A DNA stretch of 64,000 nucleotides from Megalonaias nervosa (lineage: Eukaryota; Mollusca; Bivalvia; Unionida; Unionidae), in contig JAECUM010000811.1 in assembly GCA_016617855.1 (NCBI GenBank), forward strand, positions 62,001 through 126,000, read 5' to 3'. This document shows positions 45,798 to 57,185 of this stretch, in pieces. The number at the start of each line of letters is the position of its first letter. Positions within the stretch are counted from its first letter, which is position 1. The notes under the pieces are model-generated. The model was not told the DNA's origin, did no database searches, and saw only the letters and a list, made by a program, of their open reading frames with translations. The position numbers and the translations under genes are program-made.

Positions 45798-47820
45798 CAG
45801 TGTTACCCCGCTATAACATGGTAGTTGGGAGCCATAGAACCCGACCGTGTTATAGACCAAACCGTGTTATAAGCAACCAGGTCAGTTAGCAGAAGAAAAT
45901 GATGCATGTACCCGAAAAAATGTGCGATGTGGGTGGGGTGTAGGTAATAAATGCAGGCGCAAAAATATGTGCTTCATTGCCACAGTTATCATCTTAAATT
46001 GATGCATATTAAATGTGAAATACACATGTAGCGAAAACAGAGAAGGCATATATAATATTTTACTTTATTCAGAGAACCACGCAATGGTACATATACGTTT
46101 ATGCTGTTTATACATACATGTCTTATGTATAGTAATTAATAAAGTATCAACACCGGGTACTCACCTGCAAATCACGTCACATACATTGAATCCACAATAC
46201 AAGTAATTCCATCGAAGATATGCACACAGATTTAAAATATTCAGTAATTTTGTCACAGGTCATATAGGTCTGAATTAAGTAGAAAAAAAAACAGCACAAT
46301 CACGTAATGAATGATGAAGCACATTTACTTTTCAGTATGTCCCAAGTCGGTAAAAGTTTGCGTTTTAAGCTCCCTCGGTAGAGTTCGTAAGCATAAACTT
46401 TTTCCTTTAAAAAGGAAACTTTCACGGCACAGTAAAAGTGTTCCAGTCACGTTGGAAGATGAAACAATTCATCAGATTCCATTTCTTTTATTTAAGTTCG
46501 GTACTGACTTCCTTTGAAGAAAGGTTCTTTGTTTTTATTTAAGATTGTAGCCGACTTTCTTTGATGAAGGGTGCATGCGTTATTGAAGTCACCGCTAAAG
46601 GACAGCTTTGGAGAACCAAACAAATGTTGGTTTCTTATTGTGGCGGCAACATCAAAAAATTGTATTGCATGATTGAGACTGATTTTTTTCCCCATTTGCT
46701 TAGTACGTTTTCATAACAATCGGTGCTTCAAAGGTAATGTTTTCTTTGAAATTTCAGCTACTACTTTATCTGGGTAAATTTTTTAAAAAAATGAATTGGC
46801 CGTCGTATGGTCAATTGTAGTTACTGTTCCTTTCTGCCTATTGAATAGACAAATGAGAGCTTGTTGTTTTTTATTTCTTTTTTTTTTTTTTTACATTTGT
46901 AGTAGTGGAGTGATGCTGCCTTCCATGCATGCGTCAGAAATTTAAAGAAAGGGTCAATCAATGATAGAGACCGAGTTGTTCTGGTCTGATGACAGGGATT
47001 ACTACAGAAATTGTGAATGTTCTGAAGGATTTAATTCTGAGTGAAAAGAAGAGGAATTTTTCTTACCATCCACGTACAAATGTCAGTCTACGTAAATATA
47101 TTAATTACTAGTGAGCGGCCAAAAATCCGACGAAAGATCGATTATGAAATAGTGCCTCGTCCGGTTGATCTCCGCTACCAGAAATGTAAATTTGAAAAAA
47201 GCAGATATCTCAAAACATACAGTACTCATGCTTGATGTCAACATAAGCAGATTATGATATAACAATGCACTGTTAAGATGGTTTGTCAATATCGACAAAG
47301 AATTTGATTATGTAACAATATATAAATTTCAGTGCATTTTATATCAACTTTGCGGCTTCCTTTCATGGGACCTATGAATTTCTCCACTCCAAACTAATGG
47401 TTGTATATACAAGTTTAAACAGCCAACAATGCCGCCAATAAAAAAAATCGCCAGATGGCATATTTTGCTGTCAATAAGGAAAAAAAAAATCGCAATTTGC
47501 GACACTGGCGAAGCCCTGCGCGATTCCTGAATAAACTTTTTGCATGTTATTTTTTGTACTTTTAAGAAGAAAACTATTTTTTTGTGTATGAGAAAAATGC
47601 ATATAAAATTTCAGGAGCCACTCCACGATTGTCTTGTATTATTCATACGCGATCTCTTCCCTAAAATGATAAACTTTTTGTTTTTTTCGTACTTTTAAGA
47701 AAGAATTTTTTTTTTATGTACGAGATAAATACATGTATATGAAATTTTGGGAGCCACACCACAACCGTGTTATATCCGAATTCGTATTATAACGGAGCGT
47801 GCTATAGCGGGGTCACACTG
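45798..47820. mobile_element. TA-flanked DNA transposon family A, copy 1, 2023 bp
   Basis: Left end CAGTGTTACCCCGCTATAAC; right end reversed CAGTGTGACCCCGCTATAGC. A TA precedes the left end (45796-45797); the right flank is TG, perhaps a mutated TA. Subterminal inverted segments are also related (CCGTGTTATA near both ends). The only notable frame is 68 codons at 46311-46517, kept in the second copy at 62157-62363. There is no transposase, so it is non-autonomous, probably of pogo/Tigger type. Confidence 0.88.
46311..46517 (+). other. 68-codon frame inside transposon family A, copy 1
   Basis: Frame from ATG to TGA, rich in Lys/Arg/Ser in the first half and ending KFGTDFL. The second copy (62157-62363) has a frame of the same length, 56 of 68 residues identical by eye. 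The old remnant at 2120-2235 keeps the last third (LLLFKFGVDFL then TGA). No family was recognised. It may be a relic of a transposase gene or chance. Confidence 0.4.
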
Positions 47821-48164
47821 TGTATATATATATATAGAGAGAGAGAGAGAGACACACACATACACATAACAGGGTTCAAGCCAGACTTGAATTTTAGAGA
47901 GAAATATATATTATTATGCCTGCTATTTGTCAGTATGCATATCTGCATTTAACACTGTTTTAAACAATACTTTATTTTCAAGTAGAAACTGTGTTGTATG
48001 TATATCATAAATATGTACCTATGCATAAAAAATTATCATATTCATATGCAGTGTACTTTGACCACATAACTGAGAGCACTATAGAAGCTATACATTGTAA
48101 TGAACTTTAACTGATAGGACTAACTAGATTACAGTATTATAATTGCGAATTAGTAAAAATGCTG
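47821..48164. other. CDC45 intron; short TA and GA simple repeats
   Basis: TA and GA runs at about 47821-47853, then plain AT-rich DNA. Confidence 0.7.
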
Positions 48165-48353
48165 AGGGCTGTTCCATTAAAACAAACATGGGACCCAGGG
48201 AAGGCACTTTTAAAGTGGGGTACTCACCAATAGATGCAATTTAGAATTTTCTTGTCATTTTAATACAAACTCTTTGAAACTGAACTACCCTTGCATATAT
48301 TTTTTAAAAACTGCCTTCACTGGGTACCGTGTATGTTTAAATGGAACAGTCCT
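48165..48353 (+). mobile_element. Palindromic MITE, 189 bp
   Basis: Same family, orientation and length as 45222-45410. Ends AGGGCTGTTCCATTAAAACA and, reversed, AGGACTGTTCCATTTAAACA. The non-palindromic centre is also conserved (GGGGTACTCACC.ATAGATGC). Confidence 0.9.
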
Positions 48354-49439
48354 GAATTGACTACCCTTAAACAAGAATTATTTTTTCCTAATTTATGAAA
48401 GTACATTATAAAATGGCAGTTGAAAAAAAATTTGTATACCCTGTAACATATAAATGAGAGCAAATACACATATGCCTTAATACCATTTTGTCCATCTAAA
48501 TTTCTTTGTTGCTCATAATACATTACCATTACTAAATACTCAGTAACACAGTGAAGCATTAAAGTTGGTATATGAATGAACTAAAAACTTCTTTCTAACC
48601 GCCAACATGTGTGCATCTATTTTCAGAAAGGGGCTTTCCTAATGTAACCACTCACAACAGTTAATTGATAGGATTGCAAATTTATGGTGTTATTATTTGT
48701 CTGCGAACGTGTAGTAATGTCAGGCATTGGTTAAATAGTATTTGCTTCGCTACTTTTTTCCTGTATTTTCACAGAAATGAGTGAAAACAATTTTGACCTG
48801 ACAGCGCTTCTCGAATTCTACAACAAAGCATTGTCCCATATGTTGGGACCTACATACAGGATTTGACACTAATGCAGGTCTGCTGGCCTTAGGCCACCTG
48901 ATTTTCAGAAGTACCACCACTTTCCTAAAGCTGGGTGGTCTGTGGGGCCTGCAATTTTAAACTGGATATTAAAAATATAGCTATTCCATGTTATAGGATT
49001 GTATAAATCTTTCTTTTAATTATAAACATGTCAAACACGGCAAAAATCGAAAGTGAAATGAAGTTAAAACAAAAGAAAGATCATGTCTATGCCATTTAAT
49101 CCAAATTATAATATAATGATAATTATCATTGTTGTTTGGGCACCTACCATAAATTGTCATTTGGGTGCTTTGTTAATAATATAAAAGTATCAAGCATTTA
49201 GGTGTTTGACATTTTGTTATGTGGTTTTGCTTGTTTCAAAAATGTGGAGATTTTTTTATATTGTCTGTCTGCCGCCCCCTCCCCCTAAGGCAAGAAACCC
49301 GAAATACAAGTGTATGATAAAACCAAAAGAGAATGAAAATTCCAAGATACCTGGAAGCAGGAAGTTCTGTGCCTAACCCACAGCAAGAAGAAGGATGAGA
49401 TGACATATTCAGTTTGTTCTGCATATAATATAATCAGGA
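48354..49439. other. CDC45 intron, mostly unrecognised
   Basis: A segment at 48861-48930 ('gatttgacactaatgcagg', 'ccacctgattttcagaag') is partly inverted relative to 50375-50445 ('ttttcaaaagcagg', 'ttagtgtcaaaccctgac'). The two may bound an old insertion that carries the hAT remnant between them. Confidence 0.45.
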
Positions 49440-49860
49440 ACATTTGTAGTTGGCTGCAGTAACTTTAAAATTGGTACAATCAGAACCCATAAGCTGCGAC
49501 AGCAGGCCCTGGCTGTTCTGTAAGTGAGGAATCTGTTACGTTGCTGAATAAGGCAACCATTGATAAACTACATATCATGTTTAGAAATGCTAATTTGGTC
49601 GAGAAACATGGATGCCCGGATAAAGATTATGTGAAATTATGTGAGTTGGACAAGGTTTGGAAATAGGCAGTACCTACCTGACAGACAAATATTGTCAGAA
49701 ATTTATCAGGGCTATTGCCCATAATCATAGGGTCAGAACAGGACCATATCATTTCCTCCAGTGAGGTTTTTTTTCCGTTATTAGTGATTGTTCCACTGAA
49801 ACATTAAACAAAGAGACAGAAATTGTATACATTCTTTCGAGTGAAAGGTAAATGTTATAG
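49440..49860 (+). pseudogene. hAT transposase N-terminal remnant (ZNF862/KIAA1586-like)
   Basis: Three collinear plus-strand pieces. IDKLHIMFRNANLVEKHGCP then DKDYVKLCELDK lies at 49559-49655. After a 1 bp loss, GLEIGSTYLTDKYCQKFIRA, IAHNHRV lies at 49653-49733. FSVISDCSTETLNKETEIVY lies at 49772-49835. This order (L..LFR.A..V......F..LCELDK, G......TDK.C..FI..IA, ..DGSTD...KE.E.VY) is that of ZNF862/KIAA1586-like hAT proteins; the last block is near the first catalytic Asp. Shifts and stops make it a pseudogene. KIGTIRTHKL at 49466 may be part of its zinc-finger end. Confidence 0.75.
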
Positions 49861-50640
49861 GCTTTCATTTTATACTATTGAATTTAAACTATTAAACAGA
49901 AATTTAAATTTAGATCCATTCCATTTATAATACTGTAAGCACTTAAACACCGATTTAACATTAGATCCGTTATAGTTTATTTAATTTTGTTAATTCAGTA
50001 ATTTAGTATTTCTTAGATTTAAATTCATTTTTTTGGCATAAAAAATGTACCCAAGGTAGACAGTGAAACCATCAGTTGTGCTTTAGTGGGCCTTATGTCA
50101 GCGAGATTAGGAATTAATGGATGAAAAAGAATGTTGCAATGGGAACAGATGGTATGACTGACAGTGATGTTGATGCTGCTTATGATGATGATGATAATAA
50201 ATACCACGCACAAGATTTGTCAGCATTACAAAACAAAGCATATAAATTGTTGATGAATTTAATGTAAACTGTGATAAAATAACAACCTTGTATGCATGTT
50301 TTATTTTATTGTATAAATTACACTTTTTTTCAGTAAGTAGATCATAAATGAGAAGGACCTTCTATCACTCAGAAGGACCACCAGTTTTCAAAAGCAGGAA
50401 GCCCTGCAGGATTTCTACTTAAAAAAGTTAGTGTCAAACCCTGACATAAGTGCATTTTTATGCTATATCTTGAATAAAATAATATTTAGACTTTGCTTTC
50501 TATGAGTTAATTATTTTCCTTAATATATCCCCCCCCCCCAAAAATTAAATCGGTGGGTGATTTTATTGTTCACTAAATTCTATTGGTGGGTCCTGAAAGG
50601 CCTAAATGACATCTAAGGGTGGCTACCCAATTTCAAATCT
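49861..50640. other. CDC45 intron, nothing more recognised
   Basis: AT-rich, with a C-run near 50530-50540. The inverted partner of 48861-48930 lies at 50375-50445. Confidence 0.5.
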
Positions 50641-50681
50641 GCCTTCTTCCGGTCCCATATATGTTTTAATGGAACAGCCCT
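50641..50681 (+). mobile_element. 189 bp MITE family, right-end fragment
   Basis: Ends TATATGTTTTAATGGAACAG plus CCCT, matching the right end of the 189 bp MITEs; the rest is absent. It abuts the diverged array that starts at 50690. Confidence 0.7.
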
Positions 50682-50689
50682 CACCTTGT

Positions 50690-51440
50690 CCATCCATCTG
50701 TCACACTTTAGTTTCCTTAACATCTTTTGAACACTTTAAGATATAATCATGAAATTTGGCATGCCTTTTTATCGTGACTAGACTTGGTATCCTGTAAAAA
50801 CAACATGGAGCCTGTCCATTGCAAGAATTTCGATTTTTGTTACATTTGTCCATCCATCTGACCATCATACTTTTTTCCAGTTAATATCATCTTAACCATC
50901 AGAGATGTCTTCTAGAAACTTGGTATAACTTTTTTCTTTGTCAGATTAATACTTTTAGAGTTCTCTTCCTGTGTTGAAAATTGTTTATATACTTAATGTC
51001 GCTCAATCTGTCTGAGGTATCATCATGAAACTTTGTATGCTCTTGTATCATGACCAAATAATGTCTTGTCCAAGAATGGACTGTCTGATCAGAAATTTAA
51101 AAGTTATCCATATTTGTAAAAAGTGTATCCATCTATCTCTCCTTCACACTGGAAGTTAATATCTTCCAAACCATTTGAAATATCTGATTGAAACATTTGT
51201 ATGCTTTCGAACTGTGACTAAACAGAGTCTCTTGTAAAAGATTGAGTTGTGTCTGATTAGTGTTAAAGAGCTATTCCCATTTTAAACCCCCAAAATTGTA
51301 TCTGTCCATCTCTATGTTACACTCAAGACAGTTTATATCTTCTGAACCATCTGAGATATCTTCATAAAATTGGTATGCACATTGATCATGATAAGTTTGT
51401 CACATGTGATTATGGGCTTTGATGGAATACTGCTTTTGGA
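50690..51440. repeat. Diverged ~130-190 bp tandem units
   Basis: Units share 'ttgtccatccatctg', 'cacactttagttt / cacactggaagtt', 'atcttctgaaccatctgagatatcttcatgaaacttggtatgc' and 'tgtgactaa'. Four to five old units are visible, of the same style as 1500, 18220 and 30815. Confidence 0.7.
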
Positions 51441-51817
51441 CTTGGGGATAATTCATAGGTATTTACTTAGTGGATTTTTATTTCTTTTTCTTGACCTTCA
51501 GGATGAATGTGAGGGTTGTAGAATCTCCATTATGTGAATCTTGATTTATCTGAGTTTTCAGTCCATTAAAACCAGTTCCATGTCCCACAAACATTTCTAA
51601 TACATTGAAACATACCTAAACTGGCCACTATTTGAATCAGATATGCTGGCCATTTGAGAGAGGTTTTTTTTGTATTTTTACATTTAAATGGCTCATTTAA
51701 GCTGAAATATATGATTAGTCGGCACAGAAACGCCAGCTTATGGATGAACCAATATGGGAAGTTTCATCTCAGTACTAATGGTATTACTGTATATACTCAT
51801 ATACTCTGATCCACTGC

Positions 51818-51879
51818 AAACTGCACAGATCCAGATCTGCAGTTGCATAATGTGCTTGAAGATCTGGATCTATGCAGTT
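51818..51879. repeat. Short foldback repeat, copy 2
   Basis: AAACTGCACAGATCCAGATC pairs with GAAGATCTGGATCTATGCAG; same family as 4525-4587, with the shared flank 'aatcagtagaccaa'. A TATA-rich run precedes both copies. Confidence 0.65.
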
Positions 51880-52664
51880 ATATTATGAATAATCAGTAGA
51901 CCAACAACATAGGCCCTTATCTGCCAGTGCATTATGTGACAGCCAATCAGAATCTGTGTTATTTTACAGTTATATAGTACATGTATTTAGAATGATGAAA
52001 GATTAGTCAGAAATGCCAAAACAACCAAGAACTGAATTATCAGTTTTGATAAATAAATAAATAGATAAATAAATATTAAAGTTTTCTTTGGAATATTTTG
52101 CTTTTACACCTGAAATTTTAATGTTTCTAATGCATTGCAACCTAATTTGTTCATTTAATCAATGCTAGTCCATTTTAGACGTGTATTTATATTCGTCATT
52201 GATCATCAGTTCCAGACATCACATTTTCTATCACAATTATTAAAAAATATTACTCCAACCAAATAAAATTGATGTTTAATAAGTTCTGATAAACTGATCA
52301 CTGATTTTTAAATTTAAGCCAAAACACAACACTGACCAATGCAAACCAACTCGCCCATATTCCAGATTATCTAAAATTTCTGACATGTCATTAGAGTTCA
52401 GATAAATGAGTTTACGCATAGATAGCTGATTGTTTCCCCAAATAGACTTGCTGTATAAAATTAGACTCTGAAATGTAATCACTAGTGTTCAGGATTATTG
52501 GACAACTCAGTTTCTACATGTGACAAAGTGGCCCTGAATCATTGATATAATGATCCATATCCTGTAACCATTTGATATTGATCCATATCGTGTTTTTTTA
52601 TATAAGAGTAAGGCCCCAAAACTACTGCACTGTTTTTAAACTTAGGGTAGGTAGGTAGTAAATG

Positions 52665-52668
<4 letters not shown>
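51880..52668. other. CDC45 intron, nothing recognised
   Basis: A short ATAAATAA-rich stretch near 52050-52075; no exon or element. Confidence 0.6.

Positions 52669-52724
<56 letters not shown>
52669..52724. repeat. (AT)n microsatellite
   Basis: About 56 bp of AT dinucleotides. Confidence 0.97.
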
Positions 52725-52727
<3 letters not shown>

Positions 52728-52733
<6 letters not shown>

Positions 52734-52920
52734 ATGATCTAAGCACTTCAGGTGCTGGCTTAAGCAGCTCAGTGAGATGCACAAATCAGTTTTGGGATCT
52801 TTTTTGGGAGGGTGTTTAAAAACATATATACTATAATGATTAGTATATATAATGTTCTTAGCACTTCAGGTACTGGGCTAGACCCCCTCAGTTAGATGCA
52901 CAAATGAATTTTGGGAATTT
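52728..52920. repeat. ~115 bp tandem duplication
   Basis: TATATAATGATCTAAGCACT... and TATATAATGTTCTTAGCACT... both continue TCAGGT.CTGG and AGATGCACAAAT, then TTTTGGGA. Confidence 0.8.
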
Positions 52921-53299
52921 TTTTTATTTTTGCTTTTGAAAATTGTATTTTATTTTATTTTTTTACTCCAGGGGGAGAAAAGTGCTAGGATTGGTAACAA
53001 AAAAACAGGGATGGATAGCCGACCAGAAACACACATACACTTTTTTGTTGCTTAATGTGTAAGGCATATGTGCCAGAAGTGGTCAGTCTACATTTTTACA
53101 CTTGTCTGATTTGGGCGTATACTGTTTAGGAAACATTAGATAGTTACCAAGACTTCAAAAAATTAATTTACTAAGATTTTCTTTTTAAAAGTCTTGTAGA
53201 ACCAGTTAATTTGCATAGATTGGGATGACAGATTCAGTGAATTTATTTTGGATTAAAAACTAATCACAATGGGAACTGCCAGTACTCCATGGTTGCACT

Positions 53300-53690
53300 C
53301 TATTTTATGCCTGAGGCTGCATGAAGACATTTAAACCTACTTGGCACTTGATTTTATGTTCAAGGCTGCACGATGATGTCTATATATGCAAACTGATCTT
53401 ATTAATGAGGCTGCATGAAGACATCTATAATCACTTGCCACTTGATTTTACGTTCAAGTCTGCATGAAGACATCTATAATCACTTGCTACTTGATTTTAG
53501 GCCTGGGGCTGCATGAAGACATCTATAATCACTTGCAACTTGATTTTAGGCCTGGAGCTGCATGAAGACATCTATAATCTCTTGCCACTTGATTTTATGC
53601 CCAGGGCTGCATGAAGACATCTATAATCACTTGCCACTTGATTTTATGCCTGGAGCTGCATGAAGATATCTATAATCACTTTCCACTTGA
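53300..53690. repeat. ~49 bp tandem repeat, about seven units
   Basis: Unit GGCTGCATGAAGACATCTAT, AATCACTTGCCACTTGATTT, TATGCCTGG. The central units are regular at about 49 bp (starts near 53460, 53509, 53559, 53607); the first ones are more diverged. Confidence 0.9.
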
Positions 53691-53946
53691 TTGAAATAAT
53701 AGTAAGGGTCATGTGAATTACTGCACTTTAAACACTGGTCTGTGACTTAATGAAAAATGTATTGGAGCTAACATCTAATACATAAAATCTCCACAAGCAA
53801 ATCCGCATATATCTGCCTTTGTGAAATTGTATTTGGTGCAACAATACAGTAACAGCAATCAGCCATGTTAAGAAATACAGGCCAGTCAATAAAACAAGAA
53901 TATGTATGTGTATTTGTTATACTTTTATTATCAACTATTATTAATA

Positions 53947-55613
53947 CAGTAAAAACTGTTATGAGCGACCTCTGCTATGAGCGACCACCTGTCATATCTG
54001 ACCACAATCGTAATGCACGGATCGATTTTATTATATAAATGCTCTGTTATGAGCGACCACCTGCTGAATGCGACCAGCGACTGCGATGTCTTGGCAAAAT
54101 ATGCATTTCGACACTGATATGAACAACCGCATCGCAAAAACGAGGATAAACTCCAAAGACCTTATTTAATCCCTGTAAGAACAACCGCTCATACCATTCT
54201 AAATAAAAACAAAAAAATTTTTAAAAAAATAGGCTGGCTATCGATGTCTGAATATTTTAGCTATGCTTAATAGTGTTTTATAGGTTCTGTTGTAAACCAG
54301 ACTAAAGTATATGTAGATTATTTCCTAGTCTGGTTCCCTGCTTCGTATGCTCTCTGCGTTGTTCTCCGCTATTCGTATAGGGGTGAGCAATGCAGGGAGC
54401 ATACAAAGCAGGGAACCAGACTAATTATTCCTGCACTTAGCCTGCTTCCCCGCCTTAATCGCAGGACCCGACATCAATGTGAACGACCGTATTGCGAGAA
54501 CAGACGGACACCACCGACCAATATGTAATCAATTGTTACAATGACCGCTTGATTAGTAATGATTGTTCTGATCAAAAACAAGCATAAAAGGAATATTAAA
54601 AAAAAAAAAAAAGGCTTTTTGCTACCGATGATGGATGCTTCAGTCCGTAAACCAGGCTAATGTTCATGTCACGAATTGACGTTGTGGTGCCAAAGTTGAC
54701 ATAGTGGTCGCGTATATTGTTTGTTTTTAGATTTAATCTGTATTGCTGGGGGTGAATAAGATCATTGTCTATTAAACCAGCAAGAGAGAACTGTTTGTGG
54801 GATTTGATTGATAGTGTTCAAGACTTGTGATGTTTGTTGTTTTTCCCCCCGATGTTAAGTGATTACAGCCCAATCAGAGCTGTCATCTATTCAAGTTGGT
54901 GTGACCAGGTTACACACTTAGCTTATAGAGTTAATCCTAGTACGTCATCTTTGAATGAAGCCGTTGACTTTTGTCTCTGAATAAATGGTTCTGTTTCTGG
55001 ATGAGATAATTGTTTCTTTTTATTTCATTATTAGATATGCAATGCACATGTATAAATTTTTCATATTTTCCCACAGCCCAGTCAAAACCGTCTTTACGTT
55101 CGATATTACAACTGAGCACTAATAATTTTAACACCTAGAACCTTAATGACAATGGATGACCCTCCAACTAAAAAGAGACAAATTTTAAGGCTGGAGAAAA
55201 TAATTATTGTAACTGAAAGAAGTGAAAAAGAGCAGACCACTCGCAAAAAAGTGGTTTAAACGTCAGTATAACAAATTTAGGTTGATATAAAGAAAAAGAA
55301 GTAATTCAGAAATGATTTCAGATGCTAAAATATGTGATCTTCAAATGTAAATGTGATTTCATGTTTAATGACTGAAGTATATCTTTATTGCTCTATAATT
55401 TTGTTTTTAGATGAATGCATACAATATTTTAGCAAGAAATATTAATAAAGTATAGAATGTATATACAGTGATTGTGGTTATTTTTCTTGAAATTGTTCTG
55501 AAACTGGACCTTGGAAACTGGTCTTTTGTACAAGCCTGCTATGAGAGACCACCTGTCTTGAGAGACCGCTTTTTGTTGGCAGAAGGGGCAGTCTCTCCTA
55601 ACAGGTTTTACTG
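53947..55613. mobile_element. TA-flanked DNA transposon family C, 1667 bp, non-autonomous
   Basis: Left end CAGTAAAAACTGTTATGAGC; right end reversed CAGTAAAACCTGTTAGGAGA; TA duplications at 53945-53946 and 55614-55615. The subterminal motif TATGAG(C/A)GACCACCTGTC occurs at both ends in opposite orientation. Inside, two diverged copies of a ~190 bp segment (about 54116-54310 and 54470-54660) surround a foldback at 54326-54423. No transposase frame. The ends are of pogo/Tigger type. Confidence 0.9.
54326..54423. mobile_element. 98 bp foldback MITE inside family C
   Basis: Near-perfect hairpin: TAGTCTGGTTCCCTGCTTCG at the left, and the same words reversed at the right, with arms of about 36 bp and a loop of about 26 bp. 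It probably inserted into, or was captured by, family C. Confidence 0.88.
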
Positions 55614-55827
55614 TACACTGCATTTCAGATACATTCATAAATAAATCCTTTTCTTCTAACTGTTTTACCAAACATAAATTAGCTTGTCTAAATTAGATCT
55701 GTAACTGAGAAACTATAAAGTCTTAGACCCAGGTATGAGATTGCTCAAGCCCATTTGTAGCATGACTAGAACTATAATCAAGATGTCCTTTTTTCCAACA
55801 AAAATAAATAAATTGGCTTTAGTTGTC

Positions 55828-56016
55828 AGGATTGTTCCATTTAAACTTACATGGTACCCAGGGAAGGCAGTTTTTAAAAAAATATATACCATGGTAATTT
55901 GATTTCACATAGTTCATATTAAAATCATAAGAAAATTCTAAATTTTATCTATGGGTGAGTGCCGCACATTAAAAGTGCCTTCCCTGGGTCCCAGGTATGT
56001 TTACAGGAACAGCCCT
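55828..56016 (-). mobile_element. Palindromic MITE, 189 bp, reverse orientation
   Basis: Same family and exact length as 45222 and 48165, but the GTGAGTG.CGCACATTAAAAG side is on the right, so it is inverted. Ends AGGATTGTTCCATTTAAACT and, reversed, AGGGCTGTTCCTGTAAACAT. Confidence 0.88.
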
Positions 56017-56333
56017 CAGTACACCAGGTTAGCATTATCACCAAAAATTATGGTATTCTAATAAATCAAGGGACAATAATTCCTATACTCAGCTGATCCT
56101 GAGAGCTAACAGTTATTGTTGGGCAAGTAAACTTCAAAACAAATCCCCCACTTTTATAGTAAAAAGTGAATACATTCTTATTTACATGGCCTTGTTTTTC
56201 CACAATTTTCTTTGCCAAGCCAGTGACATACTATCAGAAATTTTACAACCCTCATCTATGACAAGTAACAACAGTATGTTTTGATTTTCATGTTGTGGTT
56301 TGCTCCTTGTTATTTTATTTGTTGCTGTTGCAG

Positions 56334-56417
56334 GGTTCACCAGATGTCAAGTTCTTTGCACATCCTCAGTGTTTGATGAGGTTAGCTAGGTTCACCCTGG
56401 AAGCACACTGTTCTGTG
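56334..56417 (+). CDS. CDC45: CDC45 exon (last seen in window)
   Basis: 84 bp exon of 28 whole codons with acceptor TTGCTGTTGCAG and donor GTAAGT. It encodes GSPDVKFFAHPQCLMRLARF then TLEAHCSV, aligning with vertebrate CDC45 near residues 453-480 ([28 protein letters not shown]). About 85 further residues of the protein, including the segment with MEHGT and the C-terminal helix, were looked for down to 64000 and not found. The remaining exons should lie downstream of the window. Confidence 0.93.
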
Positions 56418-56854
56418 GTAAGTAGATGCTTTAAATACATGTTGAGTGCAAGGTTTAAATCTGCATGATAGAGTTCAGGGGGTTGAAAATTCACTTGTCC
56501 AACTCTAAATGGTGAGTGAAATTTTCCAGAAGTAGAGTGAATTCTTTAATGAAAAGGATTCTCAGTAAAAAATATTGCTGACTCTGTTCATTGAAAGTCA
56601 GTACTTTTCTATCAGAAGATTGTCTTTCATTTATTTTGATCAAGCTTATAAAAGTGCTTTACTCTTATTCTTCAATACAATAAGAACTGTTTACAAGAAG
56701 AGCAGACTGGTCCTAACATGTAATGACAAATCGTCTTAAAAGATTGACAGTAATAAGATCTGGAAGACAGTCTTCCAAATCAAAATAAGTGGATAATGAA
56801 TGGGAAGAACAGACAAAAAGTCTAAGAAGAATTTTCATTATTCCAGATTTAATG
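56418..56854. other. CDC45 intron, nothing recognised
   Basis: AT-rich DNA following the last recognised exon. Confidence 0.6.
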
Positions 56855-57185
56855 CCCCAGCCATATCTATGGAATGGGGAATAAAATGTTGCTTTTGTCT
56901 TTTGGTTCCATCATGTCATATCAGATCCAGCACCTGCCATGTATATGGAGTGAGGAATAAAATATTACATTTGTCTGTCAGTCCTATCATGTGGGGAATA
57001 CAATTTGTGAGTCCCATCATGTCATGTTATATATCCAGCCTGTGCTATATCTGTGGAGTGTGGAATCAAGTGTCACTATTGTCTGTGTCAGTCTTGTCAT
57101 GTCATGTCCAGTTCCTGCCATATCTATGGAGTGGGGAATCAAATGTTGCCTTTGTCAGTCCCATCATATCATGTCCTATGACTGT
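56855..57185. repeat. Diverged tandem repeat, four units
   Basis: Units hold CCTGCCATATCTATGGAGTG, GGGAATCAAATGTTGCCTTT, GTC and CAGTCCCATCATGTCATGTC. The CCATATCTATGG word recurs near 56860, 56935, 57045 and 57117, so unit length varies from about 70 to 110 bp. Confidence 0.85.

Larger units (their letters stand above)
2909..56417 (+). other. CDC45: CDC45 gene, partial (eight exons and their introns)
   Basis: Gene-level entry. CDC45 is the cell-division-cycle 45 protein, which binds MCM2-7 and GINS to form the CMG replicative helicase in the nucleus. Eight exons with AG acceptors and GT donors join without phase conflict into 283 codons and follow the order of the vertebrate protein. Introns measure about 11.6, 2.5, 0.46, 5.2, 10.7, 5.8 and 16.4 kb and hold nearly all the mobile DNA described here. 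No start codon, promoter, stop codon or polyadenylation site of the gene was found, so both ends are presumed to be outside the window. The identification rests on many conserved blocks (FELAW, HVSRHNHR, GQKRL.EFLAEMG, GPFLY) and is strong. Confidence 0.95.
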
